Below, one piece after another: positions 47,294-58,596 of a DNA stretch of 64,000 nt. The stretch spans positions 3,472,001-3,536,000 of the forward strand of contig CM066302.1 in the NCBI GenBank assembly GCA_033807695.1. Direction: 5' to 3'. Each line of letters begins with the position of its first letter. Position 1 is the first letter of the stretch. The DNA comes from Daedaleopsis sinensis (Eukaryota; Basidiomycota; Agaricomycetes; Polyporales; Polyporaceae). Both the position numbers and the translations under genes were made by a program. A model generated the notes under the pieces. That model worked only from the letters and a program-made list of their open reading frames with translations, did no database searches and was not told where the DNA came from.

Positions 47294-50200
47294 ATGCTTG
47301 ACGGACTGAAGAACATCCGGGTCCGTGTGCTCGTTCACTTCAGGCGTGCGAGCACTCATGTTTCCGTGTAGACACTCTCCGACCTCAAGTACCTTGCTGC
47401 ACGTCCCGTACCCGACGCTCCGGACGGCCGATATGATACTCAAATCAACCCAGTCTCCTCCACCTACTACCACGACCCACAGTCTGACATGCATAAACTC
47501 ACACGGCGAGTCGACGCCAGTCTGCCTACGACACTCCGGCTTCTCAAGGAAGATTTCAATCTTGGAGTTCGTATCCCATGCATCTTGCACTTACGGATGA
47601 AGAGAACTAAAACTTCCGTAGACCTTCGATGCGTTGTACAACGCAGGTACTAGCAAGCATTGCCTCGATGACCGCAAGGGCTTGGTAAGCTGCTCCAGAA
47701 GCTGCTCTATGCCAACTTTGTGATGACGAAACGTCCACTCTCAGTTCACGAAGACCCTCTCCCTACTGTGCAAATTGCCCGATGGGTCGAAGGAAGCTAA
47801 CGCACTCAACGACAAGGTGATCACGCTACTCTACAACACTCTCCCACATCCTCCAGAGAGTTACGTCGGTACGGGCTTCCCGACCGACACTCAGCCGGCT
47901 CAAAATGGACTAAATTCCGGTCCTCGTCTGCCCGGTAACTTCAGGAGCGCGGACGGCAGCGGCAATAATGTGAATATGCCGAACCTTGGTAGGGCTCGAA
48001 CACCATATGCCAGGAGCGTCCAGGGCAAGCATCCCCTGCCGGCTAATGTTCTCCCTGACCCTGGCGACGTCTTCGATAGCCTTCTCAAATCCCGAGATGT
48101 GAGTCTTCGCACCTCTCGTGTAGACATAGGTTGTCGCTCACACGTTCGCGTCTGTAGTTCCAACCTCACCCAGGACGTAATTCTTCCTTGACGTTCGCTT
48201 ATGGCTCCCTCGTCACACACCAACTCTTCCGCACTGATCGACGGGACCAAACGATCAACAACACATCCTCTTACCTCGACCTCTCTGTCCTCTACGGTAA
48301 CGATCAAGCAGAACAGGACGCCGTCCGCGACAAGGCTTCGGGGCGGGGTCTCCTCTACCCTGATGCTTTCTCGGAGGATAGGTTGGTATTCGTGCCCCCA
48401 GCCGCGACCGCTTTGCTCGTTCTCTTCAGCAGAAACCATAATGTGAGCATTGTCATAGATGGGAGTGTCCTGTATCCAACTGAACCCTACCAGTACATTG
48501 CAGATATGCTACTTAGGCTTAATGAGCGAGGCAAATGGACTAACCCACCTCCCGACGACGTCGCTGCGCGGGCGCGTCAAGACGAAGAGATCTTCCAGAC
48601 CGCACGTCTTGTCAAGTACGATCTCGATAAACCTATCTCGTTTGAGACTCTTGGCTCACCCTATGCATAGCTGCGGCAACTTCATGGCCATGATTTTTGG
48701 CGACTATGTGGCAGGCTTTCTCGGAATGGGCCGCGATGGCAGCTCGTGGAGCATGAAACCATTTGACGTATGTGCTTGCACAGTTGAGACCTGGTACTGC
48801 GTCCTGACCTCTTTTCGCGCGTGTAGCCCATCAAGACTCACGAAGGGGCGGTCATCGGTCGCGGAGAGGGTAACCAGTGTTCGGTCGAATTCAACGTGCT
48901 CTACCGCGTATGTCTCCCCTTCGTCCCTGTTGGGCCAATCCGCATCGCTTCATCTCAGCTTACCCCATATTACAGTGGCACGCAACAACCGCCCTCAAGG
49001 ACATCCAATGGACCGAGGACATCTTCAACCGCGCGTTCAACGGCAAGCCCCTTGACCAGCTCACCCTCGCGGACTTCGGCCGCGGCGCGCTCAACGCGTG
49101 GAAGGACGTCAACCCGGACCCGCGCAAGCGCACCTTTGCGGGGCTGAAGCGCGGGCCCGACGGGCGGTTCGACGACGACGAGCTTGCGGGCATCCTCCTG
49201 GACTCGACGGAGAAGGTCGCGGGTGCGTACCGGGCGCGCGGGTCCCCGCCCGCGCTGCGCATCATCGAGATCATGGGTATGCTGCAGGCGCGCGAGTGGG
49301 GCGTGTGCACGATGAACGAGTTCCGGGCGTGGCTCGGGCTGAAGACACTCGACAGCTTCGAGGAGTGGAACCCCGATCCTGAGATCGCGGTAAGTCCGAG
49401 TCTTGGTGCTCGCTCAGGACGGCGCTCGCATGTCGGACTGTCGTACTAATGCGTGGTCGTATAGAATGCGGCGCGCAAGCTGTATGGGCACATTGACAAC
49501 CTTGAGCTCTACCCGGGTTTGCAGGCAGAGCAGATCATGCCTCTCGGGCCTGCGTCTGGTATCTGCTGCGGGTACACGATGACACGCGCTATTCTAGGTG
49601 ACGCCATCGCCCTCGTCCGGGGTGAGTGCACTTTCAAGCAATCAAGTGCAGACTCTTCCGTGGACTGTGCCTTACTGACGAAATATTCTTTATTATCTAG
49701 GGGACCGGTTCTACACTACTGATTACACGCGTGAGTCACAATATATGAGGGTACTAGCTCGCATGCTGACCCACGGTGTGTCTGTTTGCCCCTTTGATAT
49801 TGTGCTATCGCTCTGCACATCAGCGGCTAACCTGACCGCATGGGGCTTCCAAGACTGCGCACGGGACCCCGACAACGGCGCGTTCGGTGCCGCCGTACCC
49901 CGGTTGCTCTTCCGTCATCTTCCAAGGCACTACTCCGCGGCTGTAGGTGCCCTCTATAGTATCCGAACGTCGTCGGGCTGACGCTGGTGCTGTGTGCATT
50001 CCTGTAGAACAACGTCTATGGCCTGTTCCCCTTCTTCACGCCGGAGGTTACACATTTCAACCTGACGAAACTGGGCCTCGTAGACTCTTACAAGTTTACG
50101 CGCCCTGCGGTCAAGCCTCTCGAGAAGATTGTCGAGACCATCCAGGAGATCGGCGTGATTCTCAAGGACAACGCGAACTACAAGGCGATCGAGAATGAGG

Positions 50201-51926
50201 CGTTGGCGGAGACCGCGTGGAGGTTCGCTGCGCTTGCGAATGCAAATGGGCAGCGCAGGTCCGCCCTTGCGCAGGCGATGTTCCCGAACGCGAATGCGGT
50301 CGCGTCGCATGCATCTTGGATTCGTGCGACAGCAAAGGAGCTCATCCAGGACCACACATTCGAGCTGGACGGCGTGGCGGGTCAGAGGGTCGACATCGTG
50401 GGCAATGTCATCAACCTTGTCCCTATCTATTGGGTCTCGGAGTTCCTCGTGAGTGGTTGTGTGAGCCCTATGTGTGTCTTGCACTGACGAGGTCTCGACG
50501 ACGCAGCTCGGCATTCCGCTGAAGTCGATCCACACCCCGGATGGCATACTCACACCACAAGAAGTCAACGATATGCTCCGCCTTGTGTTTAGGTGCGTGC
50601 CTCGAGCTCTTTGGAGTCAAATCCGATCTGAAGCCTCGTCCGGCTTTTAGTGCCGTTCACCTCAGCTCGCAATCGGAGAACAACTGGTCGATCAGCAAGC
50701 GGGCGTCTTACTTCACCCAAGTGCTCAGCCAATTCATCGAGAAGGCCCTCAGCGACGCTGCACCTGGCTACCGTCTAATCGTAAGCACTACTCCTTCGCT
50801 CGCTGGTCACGCTCTACTTACGATCCGTGCTCAGAACACCCTCACGAACATGATATCTACGCCCGACCCCGCGCACTACATCTTATCGAAGCTCGCGACG
50901 TCTGGTGCTCCTCGTGATCAGATCGTTGCCGACATTCTCGGGACGGCCGTGACGTCGTCCGTCACCCTTGCGAAGAGTACGTAGACGTATATCACTCACC
51001 ATTGAGTGATCGGGCTCACAGCGTTCCCATTCAGCCGTGTCGCAAGTTGTAGACTTCTATCTCGCCGACGAGCGCGCGGCGGAACGTGCAGAGGTCGTCA
51101 GACTCGCGGGTACGGACGACAAGGCAGACCTCTACCTGCTGCGCGGCTACGTCAGGGAAGCTCAACGTGAGTCGTCGACTGTCTCATCCCTGCCGGTTTG
51201 GTAATACTCAACGTCCCTGTTCTGTCGTGTGAAATAGGCCTTACTCCCCAGGTGAGAATACATGACAGCGTTTGAGAGACGTCGACGACAGTCGGGGAAA
51301 GCTGACACTTCTCCGCTCGTAGTTTACGTCTATCCTGCGTGAGGAAGCGCGGACCTCCTCAGCTTTCCGAGGGAAGCAAGCATACGTGCTGAACCTAAAG
51401 AAGGCCCTCGTCAACGTACGTTCCCATTCAACTGTCTTCTTGCTACCACAAGTTCTTACTTTCGGCTCTACGTCATAGCCGGCCGACTTCCCGGAGCCCC
51501 TCAGTGTGAACCCACGTCGTCGCTCAGCTGCGTACGCTGTGATGCAGGATGCGTGCTTCTACAGTGCTCTAGGCACTGGTCCGGCCGAGGCGGTGAGCGC
51601 ATATCGTGCTTTCGGTCTCTGTGTCCTCCCTGCTGACCTTCCTTTTTTCTGGGGACCATTGCAGCTCGTCGTCGAGCTGGTCAAGACCGTGTTCCGGCTC
51701 CCGCAACTCGCTCGCCTTCCCGGGAATGCTGGTAAGATCGGGCATGTGCAGATCATGAAGTGGGGGATCGAGCACGACGAGTATGTCAACAACCTTGGCC
51801 TCCCCGGCCACTGGCCCGACTCGATGCTAGTGACAGTGAGTCGTGTGTTGAGGTAGAGCGTACGGCAAGTTGCTCACTTGGGATTTCTAGCACTGCGGCG
51901 AAAGTAAGCCTTGGGATATCTGTTAA
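47294..51926 (+). CDS. Ppo-type fatty-acid dioxygenase with P450-like domain
   Basis: Linoleate diol synthase / psi-producing oxygenase family. Start ATG at 47294 (MLDGLKNIR) spliced to TLSDLKYLAARPVPDAPDG, then TFDALYNAGTSKHCLDDRK and FTKTLSLLCKLPDG. The haem peroxidase domain has distal His in TFAYGSLVTHQLFRTD, then SSYLDLSVLYGNDQAEQDAV, GNFMAMIFGDYV and the active-site Tyr and proximal His in NVLYRWHATTALK. It continues through NNVYGLFPFFTPEVTHFNL to the P450-like half: GAPRDQIVADILGTAVTSS (I helix), ILREEARTSSAFRG (ExxR) and SVNPRRRSAAYAV. Where the haem cysteine should be, MQDACFYSALGTGPAE aligns with alanine. The gene ends LVT-HCGESKPWDIC, stop at 51924-51926. It should oxygenate C18 fatty acids; the P450 half probably cannot isomerise the product. 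Many short introns. Confidence 0.9.
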
Positions 51927-52514
51927 ATTATTGGGAGTTTGCTGTATAGTAGTGATGAACATATTGGACCTTGTAATTGGTTGTTCTACTAGTAGGATAG
52001 ACGCCCATATAGAATACTCAACCCTCGACCTTTTATGCACTTGTTGTGAACCAGATCGAGCTGTCCGTGTTGTGCGGCCACTTCAGCTTAAACAATTCAC
52101 TCAGACGACTTGGACACATAGCGGCTCTTGTCAGGCTCTATGACGACCTGACTTGGCTTCAGATACACTCTAGCCTCCATCTTGAGCTCGGACAGCCAAC
52201 GCCATCTATCGCATACCACATCGCCTGCTGCTACTCTCCTATTGTGCCTTGTCTCAAAATGCGCACGAATGAAACTCAGAATGCTGTGGGCACGCATATA
52301 ATGGGCACTGCTATTGTTCTTCTCCGCATCACCGCTCAGCTCCGCTCAGGCCTCGGGGCGCAGGCTGTGCCACATTCAACTGTGAACCTTTATATGAACC
52401 TCGAGCGGCGACAGTGAGGACGTGGCAGCTTGCAGATCCCAAGCTTAGTGAGTGTTTTTACTTCAAATCGTGCTTGCGCTCCATGACTGAGAGGTACATC
52501 GTGGAGTCCAGCAA
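51927..52514. other. Ppo to F-box spacer
   Basis: About 590 bases. CTTTATATGAAC at about 52388-52399, 120 bases before the next ATG, may be a TATA box. No gene seen. Confidence 0.4.
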
Positions 52515-54348
52515 ATGTCTATTCAGAGACTCCTCGCAAACGAGGATGTCCTCCTCATCGTCTTCGACCAACTACGACTCCAGCCACCCGTGTCCTTTGA
52601 TATACTCTCGCCAAATGCCCTGGAAGATTCGCCGCAGCTGCTCAGGCGAACCCTTGTCAACGCCGCTTGTACCTGTAGAGCTTTCGCAGACCCTGCGTCG
52701 CGCGTGTTGTGGAGCGTCATAGATGGTTTGTCTCCGCTTCTCCGCCTGCTCCCTAGCTTCAAACCAGGCGCGGCGCCATCGCAAGGGGGAATAGGAGGGC
52801 CTTACACTGGCGGTTCGAACTATGTGAGTATCTTCTTCCCGACCTGAATGCTTCCCCGGTAACTCGGAAGTCGTCCAGGTGCTCGATGGCATTGTTTCGG
52901 AAGCCGATTGGACCCGGTTGGAGCACATCGCTGAACGCGTCAGGTGCCTTCTGTACGACCCGTACGTCTGTGTTGATCGCACAGTCGTGGACGCGCTCGT
53001 TGCGCGCTATCACCGAGATCGCGGATTGGGGCCACTTCTTCCGAACTTGCGGTTCCTGGTGTGGTCGGAATCCAACGACGACGACCGACAGCGCATCCTT
53101 GGTATGCTGTGCACCTCGGGCTTGCAGCACCTGGTGATTCCTGATCAGCAGTCGGGAAACTACCAGGATCCAGGTCAGAAGGACTTATTGACCGTTGCAG
53201 ATCATGCTCCCAACATCCGCCACCTCCGAGTGGATCTGTACAATATACCCCTCGGTGCCGACAGCCCGCTTCTGCGGTTCATGGCTCTTCGATCACTCAA
53301 ACTTCCCCTCGGGAGTACCATGGACGAAGCCCTCTTCATACATCTCAGCTATCTTCCTTATCTAGAAGTTCTAGACGTCGATGGGGTAGTCTTACCGGAG
53401 CCTGGTGTTGCCCATGCAGAGCAACCAGTCAACAAGCGCGACACATTCCCTTCTCTGCAGAAGCTGCTGATGCCTGGCGAAGGATTCAGGCCCATTGTTC
53501 ATATACACACCCTTTCTAGGATCTCCTCGTCGTCGATGAAGGCACTTTGGCTTACCGTGAACGTTACCTTCAAGAACGAACTGATCCAATTCATCGAAGC
53601 CTTGTGCTCTTTTGATGTCACGCAAACGCTAGAACACCTGGACCTGAGCGTGGTCGCGCCCTACATGGAGTCTGAGTCGAACATTGTGTTTGCAGACATC
53701 GTCCAGCCCCTTTTAAGGCTTCGTTTCGTGGAAGACTTCTCCCTCTCCTCGACCTTCCCCCACGCGATCGACGTGACGGACGAAGACGTCGCGCAAATCC
53801 CCTCTGGCTGGCCGCGCCTCACTCGCATCTCGCTCAGGGGTACAGAACGGCCCCCAGCGACACGCCCGTCTCTTGGCGCGCTCGTCGCGCTTGCTGAGGG
53901 CTGTCCGCGCCTGAAGGACCTGGGCATTGTTGCCGCAAACATCACCGCAGCAGACGTAGCGGGTCTAGAAGCCCGGGTCGCTTCGCCGTCGTACCGCCCG
54001 TGCGTTGCGGTGGAGGAGCTCGCGCTGGATCGGGCTGACGAGAGCAATCCGATCAACCTCGACCTCGCGGACGACCACGAGTTCGACCGCCTTGCGCGCG
54101 TCATGCACCGTGTCTTCCCGTCCCTGCGCGAGGAGGATGCGTTTGGGTGGGGCATACGGATCTACCAAGAGCCTCATCCGTTCGCAAACACGGACGAGTC
54201 TGAGTATCGTCCGGACGCGCGGGGACTGTTCCGTCTCCTGAAGAAGCTGTTAGCGTTGAAGGCTCAAAGGTGCGAGGGACCGACATGCATTGCGAGTGAC
54301 ACTTGTCTGACCTTTTGGCTCGTTATATGTATTAGTAGCCAAGCCTAG
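52515..54348 (+). CDS. F-box/LRR-type protein, intact paralogue
   Basis: Start ATG at 52515 (MSIQRLLANEDVLLIVFDQL), then LVNAACTCRAFADPASRVLW, an F-box-like start. One intron (about 52824-52878, GTGAGT..CCAG) joins GGSNY to VLDGIVSEADWTRLEH. The leucine-rich part includes LLPNLRFLVWSESN, APNIRHLRVDLYNIPLGADS, ALFIHLSYLPYLEVLDVDG and WPRLTRISLRG, and continues to FRLLKKLLALKAQR. The final 25 residues may be intronic because a GTGCGA donor follows the last conserved block. It is the direct-orientation paralogue of 44080-45876; the two flank the Ppo gene. The likely role is substrate choice in an SCF ubiquitin ligase, known only from the family. Confidence 0.87.
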
Positions 54349-55617
54349 GCTGTCATCAGTAATGTTGCATGCAAAGCGTATGCACGTTCACGTTCCATCC
54401 TCCAGGTGATTCCATAGCGTCCTCGACGCGACTCGGATGCCGATCTTCGACCTCCAAGTCTGGTGTTCGTATGTTCACTGTACATACTCATCTCTCGACT
54501 CGATCGAAACACTCTTCGGCACCGCTCAAACGGCATCGATGAAATCATCTACCGCGTTATTGGCCCTGGCGTGCACGCACATTCACCCCCTTCAGGGTTG
54601 TGGCGCCTGCGAGTCTGTGGCTAGTGGCCTGCAAGTCACGACCGCGCTACATAGGCTCGCCTTCAGGCCTCAGGCCTCAGGCGTCAGCCTTCAGCTTCAG
54701 GGTTTACCATTCTTATCTGGATAGCCTTACAACATATCATCGATGCCCTCACGTCCAGTAAAGCCAGTACTGTACGGCGGTAAGTGTGAATGCAAGATGC
54801 CCGGGCCGTGAATGCGTTGTTAGCCGGTGCTAACACCGCTCACACGTAGGCAGAATGACTGCTGAAACACACTCGTGTCCTCCTCCTTGGCAACGCGTAC
54901 CGTCGTCAAGGGCAAGTCGTTTAATAAGTACGCCCATTCGTCATCATGCAAGACAAGCCTCCTCACGAGTCACCGATCCCGGGTCTACATATGTTTCATG
55001 CAAATTACATGGCGCGTGTACCGTTAGTACACCGAGACAACGGGCCCGGGGGTTTAGGATGTCTGTGAGTTTTAAGCCAGAGCGCGTCGTAATGGAAGTC
55101 AAGAAGCTGCGCGCGATAAGTATTCGAAGGAGAGGAAGATGTTGAGCTGAGAAGTCCGTGTGCGCTGCGCGCATGAGAGTCGAAATGCTTGGGAACTTGG
55201 GAACAGTGCTGCGGTGCGATCTCGCCTGCGAGGGGTCGGTCGAAAGATGGTTGATCAATCTCGCGGCTGGACAACTTAGGACAGTCGGGCCCGAGCCGCG
55301 ATGGGAAATCCGAAATGCTCGATATCGCGTCGAGGACTTATCAGATTCCAGAAGCAACAATGATGCCCGGCGGCACAGCAAAGAGTCCGAAATTATTGAC
55401 AGCGATGCGGTCACCTCTTTCTTCTCGACACGACCACTCCTTCTCCTCCTCCCCCCATTCCGTTCCTTCCAGCTGTATTATATTTCCCGACTACAAGACG
55501 ACGACTCGCGGTCCCACGTGTGGTGAGCATCGTTTACGTCGGATCTCCTGAGTAGGACTGATATCTGCGGTTGGCAGAACGATCAACTAAGTGTCTCTTA
55601 ACTCCGAGTGGCGATTT
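54349..55617. other. Spacer before Clp1-like copy 2
   Basis: About 1.27 kb. A short degenerate repeat of CAGGCCT/CAGCCTT-like units lies at 54663-54701. Open frames on both strands up to about 156 codons (54944-55414 minus) have no recognisable content. The right end near 55425-55500 is C/T-rich and probably belongs to the next promoter. Confidence 0.45.
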
Positions 55618-56861
55618 ATGGATGCTTCACGCCTTCGGACATCGCCCCCATGGACGCCGCGTCCATTGACACCTTCACCATGGAACACACCGCAAGTCTC
55701 GCCTCTTGCAACGACTCCCCTCGACTTGCTACAAGATACACCACAGATCCCTTCACTGTACCTATCAACGGTCGCGCGACCCATGCAAGAACCTAATGAG
55801 TACGTCCTCCTGCGATCTTGTTGACCTTGCGTCCATTATGTCCATTGTTATTTCCGGATAGCCTCATCCACGAATATTACAACGTTGCACCTGCGCCCTT
55901 TCGCTTCGAGAGGGACGGCAATATACCAAGAACGGTCGAGATGCCTCTGCTTCGTCGGTCTGAAAAACGACCCACACATGCCCTCGCTATCATGAGTAGC
56001 TTGGCCCAGCCCACCGGTGGTAGCCGTGCCCTCGCCGTCCCGTCCGAGCCCACAACACCCATCCATTCTCCCCCCAGCCCATCCACGCCATACTCCCCCT
56101 TTACCCCCGTTCAATCCGAGCCATACGTTCTGCCGATCGATGCGTCCCTCTTCTGTGCGAAATTCGGACACGACGTCGCACGATCCCTCGCCGCTGTAAT
56201 GTCGATCAAGGCAGCTAAGCCACTCGTTCGTCGGGACCGTGCCACTGGTGCGGACCTCCTGACTCTCCCCCTCGTTCCCTTGTACGTCCCCCATCCGCCC
56301 AGCATCCCCCACCTCCTGCTGTACGCGCAAGGCCTCCCGCTCACACCCAGACGCGCTTACGAGCCGCCAAACTACTCGCGACCGACCATCGCACGCCCGG
56401 CTGCCCACCCGAGCCCGAGCACGCTCGCGACGCACTTGCTTCCTATCTCCGTGATCGAAGAGTTCCCGGCTGCCCCAGCGATGGCGGAGGCGATGGCGTG
56501 CCAGTGCGACGACGAGTCCCTCCGCGAGCACGTTGTCTTCAACCAGGGCCTCTGGCAGAACGTGCTCCTGCTCGCTCCGGCGGACGCGAGTGTCGCCGAC
56601 CTCGTGCGCACGGCGTGGAACGTGACGGCGGAGGCCCGCCGACTACGAGAGCGGCGGCGGGCGGCGTCCGCGCTCGCGCACCCACCGCACAGTCCAAGGG
56701 GGCTGCCCGCGGTGAGCGTGCAGTACGTGGATGCTCACGCGGTGGGCGTGCAGTACGTGGATGCTCACGCGGAGTACCGCCCGCGCGACACGATCCACCT
56801 CCTGCCCGTGCCCCCGCGGAAACTGAGCCACCGACGGAGTCAGAGGAACCTCCACGCGTAG
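55618..56861 (+). CDS. Clp1-like (clampless family) protein, copy 2
   Basis: Start ATG at 55618 (MDASRLRTSPPWTPRPLTP). A 62-nt intron (55800-55861, GTACGT..GGATAG) joins MQEPN-D to LIHEYYNVAPAPFRFE. The second exon of about 330 residues has a Pro/Ser-rich linker (IHSPPSPSTPYSPF) and the family-like core: DASLFCAKFGHDVARSL, LLTLPLVPLYVPHPPSIPHL, ISVIEEFPAAPAMAEAMACQ, FNQGLWQNVLLLAPADASV. These align with the corresponding segments of the gene at 41266 (VVPLAVPHPASFMYLL, IGLWQNAIYLGVSD). Near the C terminus a 10-residue unit (QYVDAHA core) is duplicated in tandem. The end is basic (RKLSHRRSQRNLHA). Function inferred only from the family; both copies could act in mating-type-dependent development. 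Confidence 0.68.
56712..56771 (+). repeat. Two 30-base tandem units inside Clp1-like gene
   Basis: Units 56712-56741 and 56742-56771 differ at one base and encode VSVQYVDAHA and VGVQYVDAHA. Length is a multiple of three, so the frame is kept. Near identity suggests a recent duplication by slippage. Confidence 0.9.
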
Positions 56862-58596
56862 GCGTATCGCTTCCATCTTCAAGGTTCCCTCCGGGGCTGC
56901 TTGCGAGCACGCGCCATTACACTCACTTTGACGATCTCGGGATGAAAACGCCCCCAAGACTATAATTACTGCACGATCTGCCTATTGCCCTCCGATGCGG
57001 TTGCCACCATTCCGCCTTTGTCCCCCATACCTAATGTAGCCTATCGCCTGGCCTACCCTGCACAATCTCTTGACTTACATCGATAACTACCTGCTGCTCT
57101 CTACACAATCTCTTTGCACTCGTTCCTCTCTCTACCACTCATTGACACTTATCCACTACCGCATCCTACGATACCCACCCGTTAAACCCACTAATGCCAC
57201 ATCACACAACCTGAAGTTCTGCATACCATAGACCTCCCGACGACTATCCTCGGACTATTGCCCACATCACGGACACGCCTCCGTCGCTCCGTTACTCATG
57301 CTGTCCAGCTGTAGACAACACGCTTTTAGCAACTCTGCCGCGACTTCGTCGCGGCCCTCTGCAACCATCGGGTCTAGAAACACACGGTGAGTCGAACTGC
57401 GAGCTGACGATTCTATCCAGACCACTGCCTCAGACCACACACGGTACACCTCCCCCCGGCCTCAAGGCCTCACGCGCACGAACCACCCCCCCACCGAGCA
57501 CCATTGGCCATCAGCGGATCCGGAAGTCGACCCTGCACTCACCGAGATCGCCGGGCGGGCTGCGGTCCCGCCCGTGCACTAGCGCAAGCTGATGCCACGC
57601 TAAGTAGTCTGAATTTGAGCTGCATTCGGCTCAACCCTCAACGCGAACGGCTGAAACGCGAACGTCGACAGCCCGCTGCCCCCCGCTGCGCGCGCAGATG
57701 CCGGCTCTCTCGCAGTGAGTGATAGATTGGCTGTACTTATGTATTGCAAACGATGGACACTAGTCACGGCACTAAGCATGCATGCATGATGCAGCGTTCG
57801 AAACTTGTGCGACTCGTCGCTTGCTTGCGGTGTCCTCAGATCTTTGGGCTCGGGCCCTTTGACATCCAGTTCCAGCTCCCATCCGAGTATACGTATGATC
57901 GGCCTTCGAGGCTCGGGTTCGCTGAATGGGCTGCGCTTTAATGCCGTCATGAATCGGCTCGCTAGCGGCCACGCGCATCTAGACCACGACGGAGTAAGTA
58001 CTGAGTGATTGTCGCTTTCCCGGTGGTCGAGACTCGAGGTGACCAACTTGCCTCTCGATCCAGGCTATAGCGCAGAGGCTACGTGTCGTGTGCGCTAGTA
58101 GCACTGGGTGAGTGTCCGACTTCTTCGTCTCGCTATGCGCTAAGAACTATAAGTATACAGAACCTCTCGGACGGGGGACGCGGCGGGAGGAGGAATTTTG
58201 GTACTCGGAAGTGCCGGAGGGATCTACTCTTCAGAGTCTTCACGGCACTGATCAATAGCCACGGTATATGTTGTGGGATCCCTGAGAGTCTGACGTCTAG
58301 ACCTTGTTCAGTGCAGCTTACAACCAAGGGAAGCGCAAGCAGTCCGACCACGAAAGAGGCACCGCGAATTCGGTACAGAAGTCGAGGACAAACAATCATG
58401 GGAGTATCCAGCGAATACATAATCGTACATTATCGAGCCCTAAATAGCTGTCAGAAATCCCCAGTCCTCTCTTCCATCATGCAATTCGACAGCGTGAGGT
58501 CCGCGAGGCGGCCAATACGCACTACGTACCGTAGATCGAGAACATAACCCAACGCGCGTGACACGGACAGAGGTGGGGGAGGGGCAGCGCGCGGGC
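56862..58596. other. 1.7 kb convergent spacer
   Basis: Begins with a C/T-rich 3' flank of the Clp1-like gene and ends at the stop of the acetyl-CoA synthetase. Short frames on both strands (for example 58083-58547) without recognisable content. No tRNA found by eye. Confidence 0.5.
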
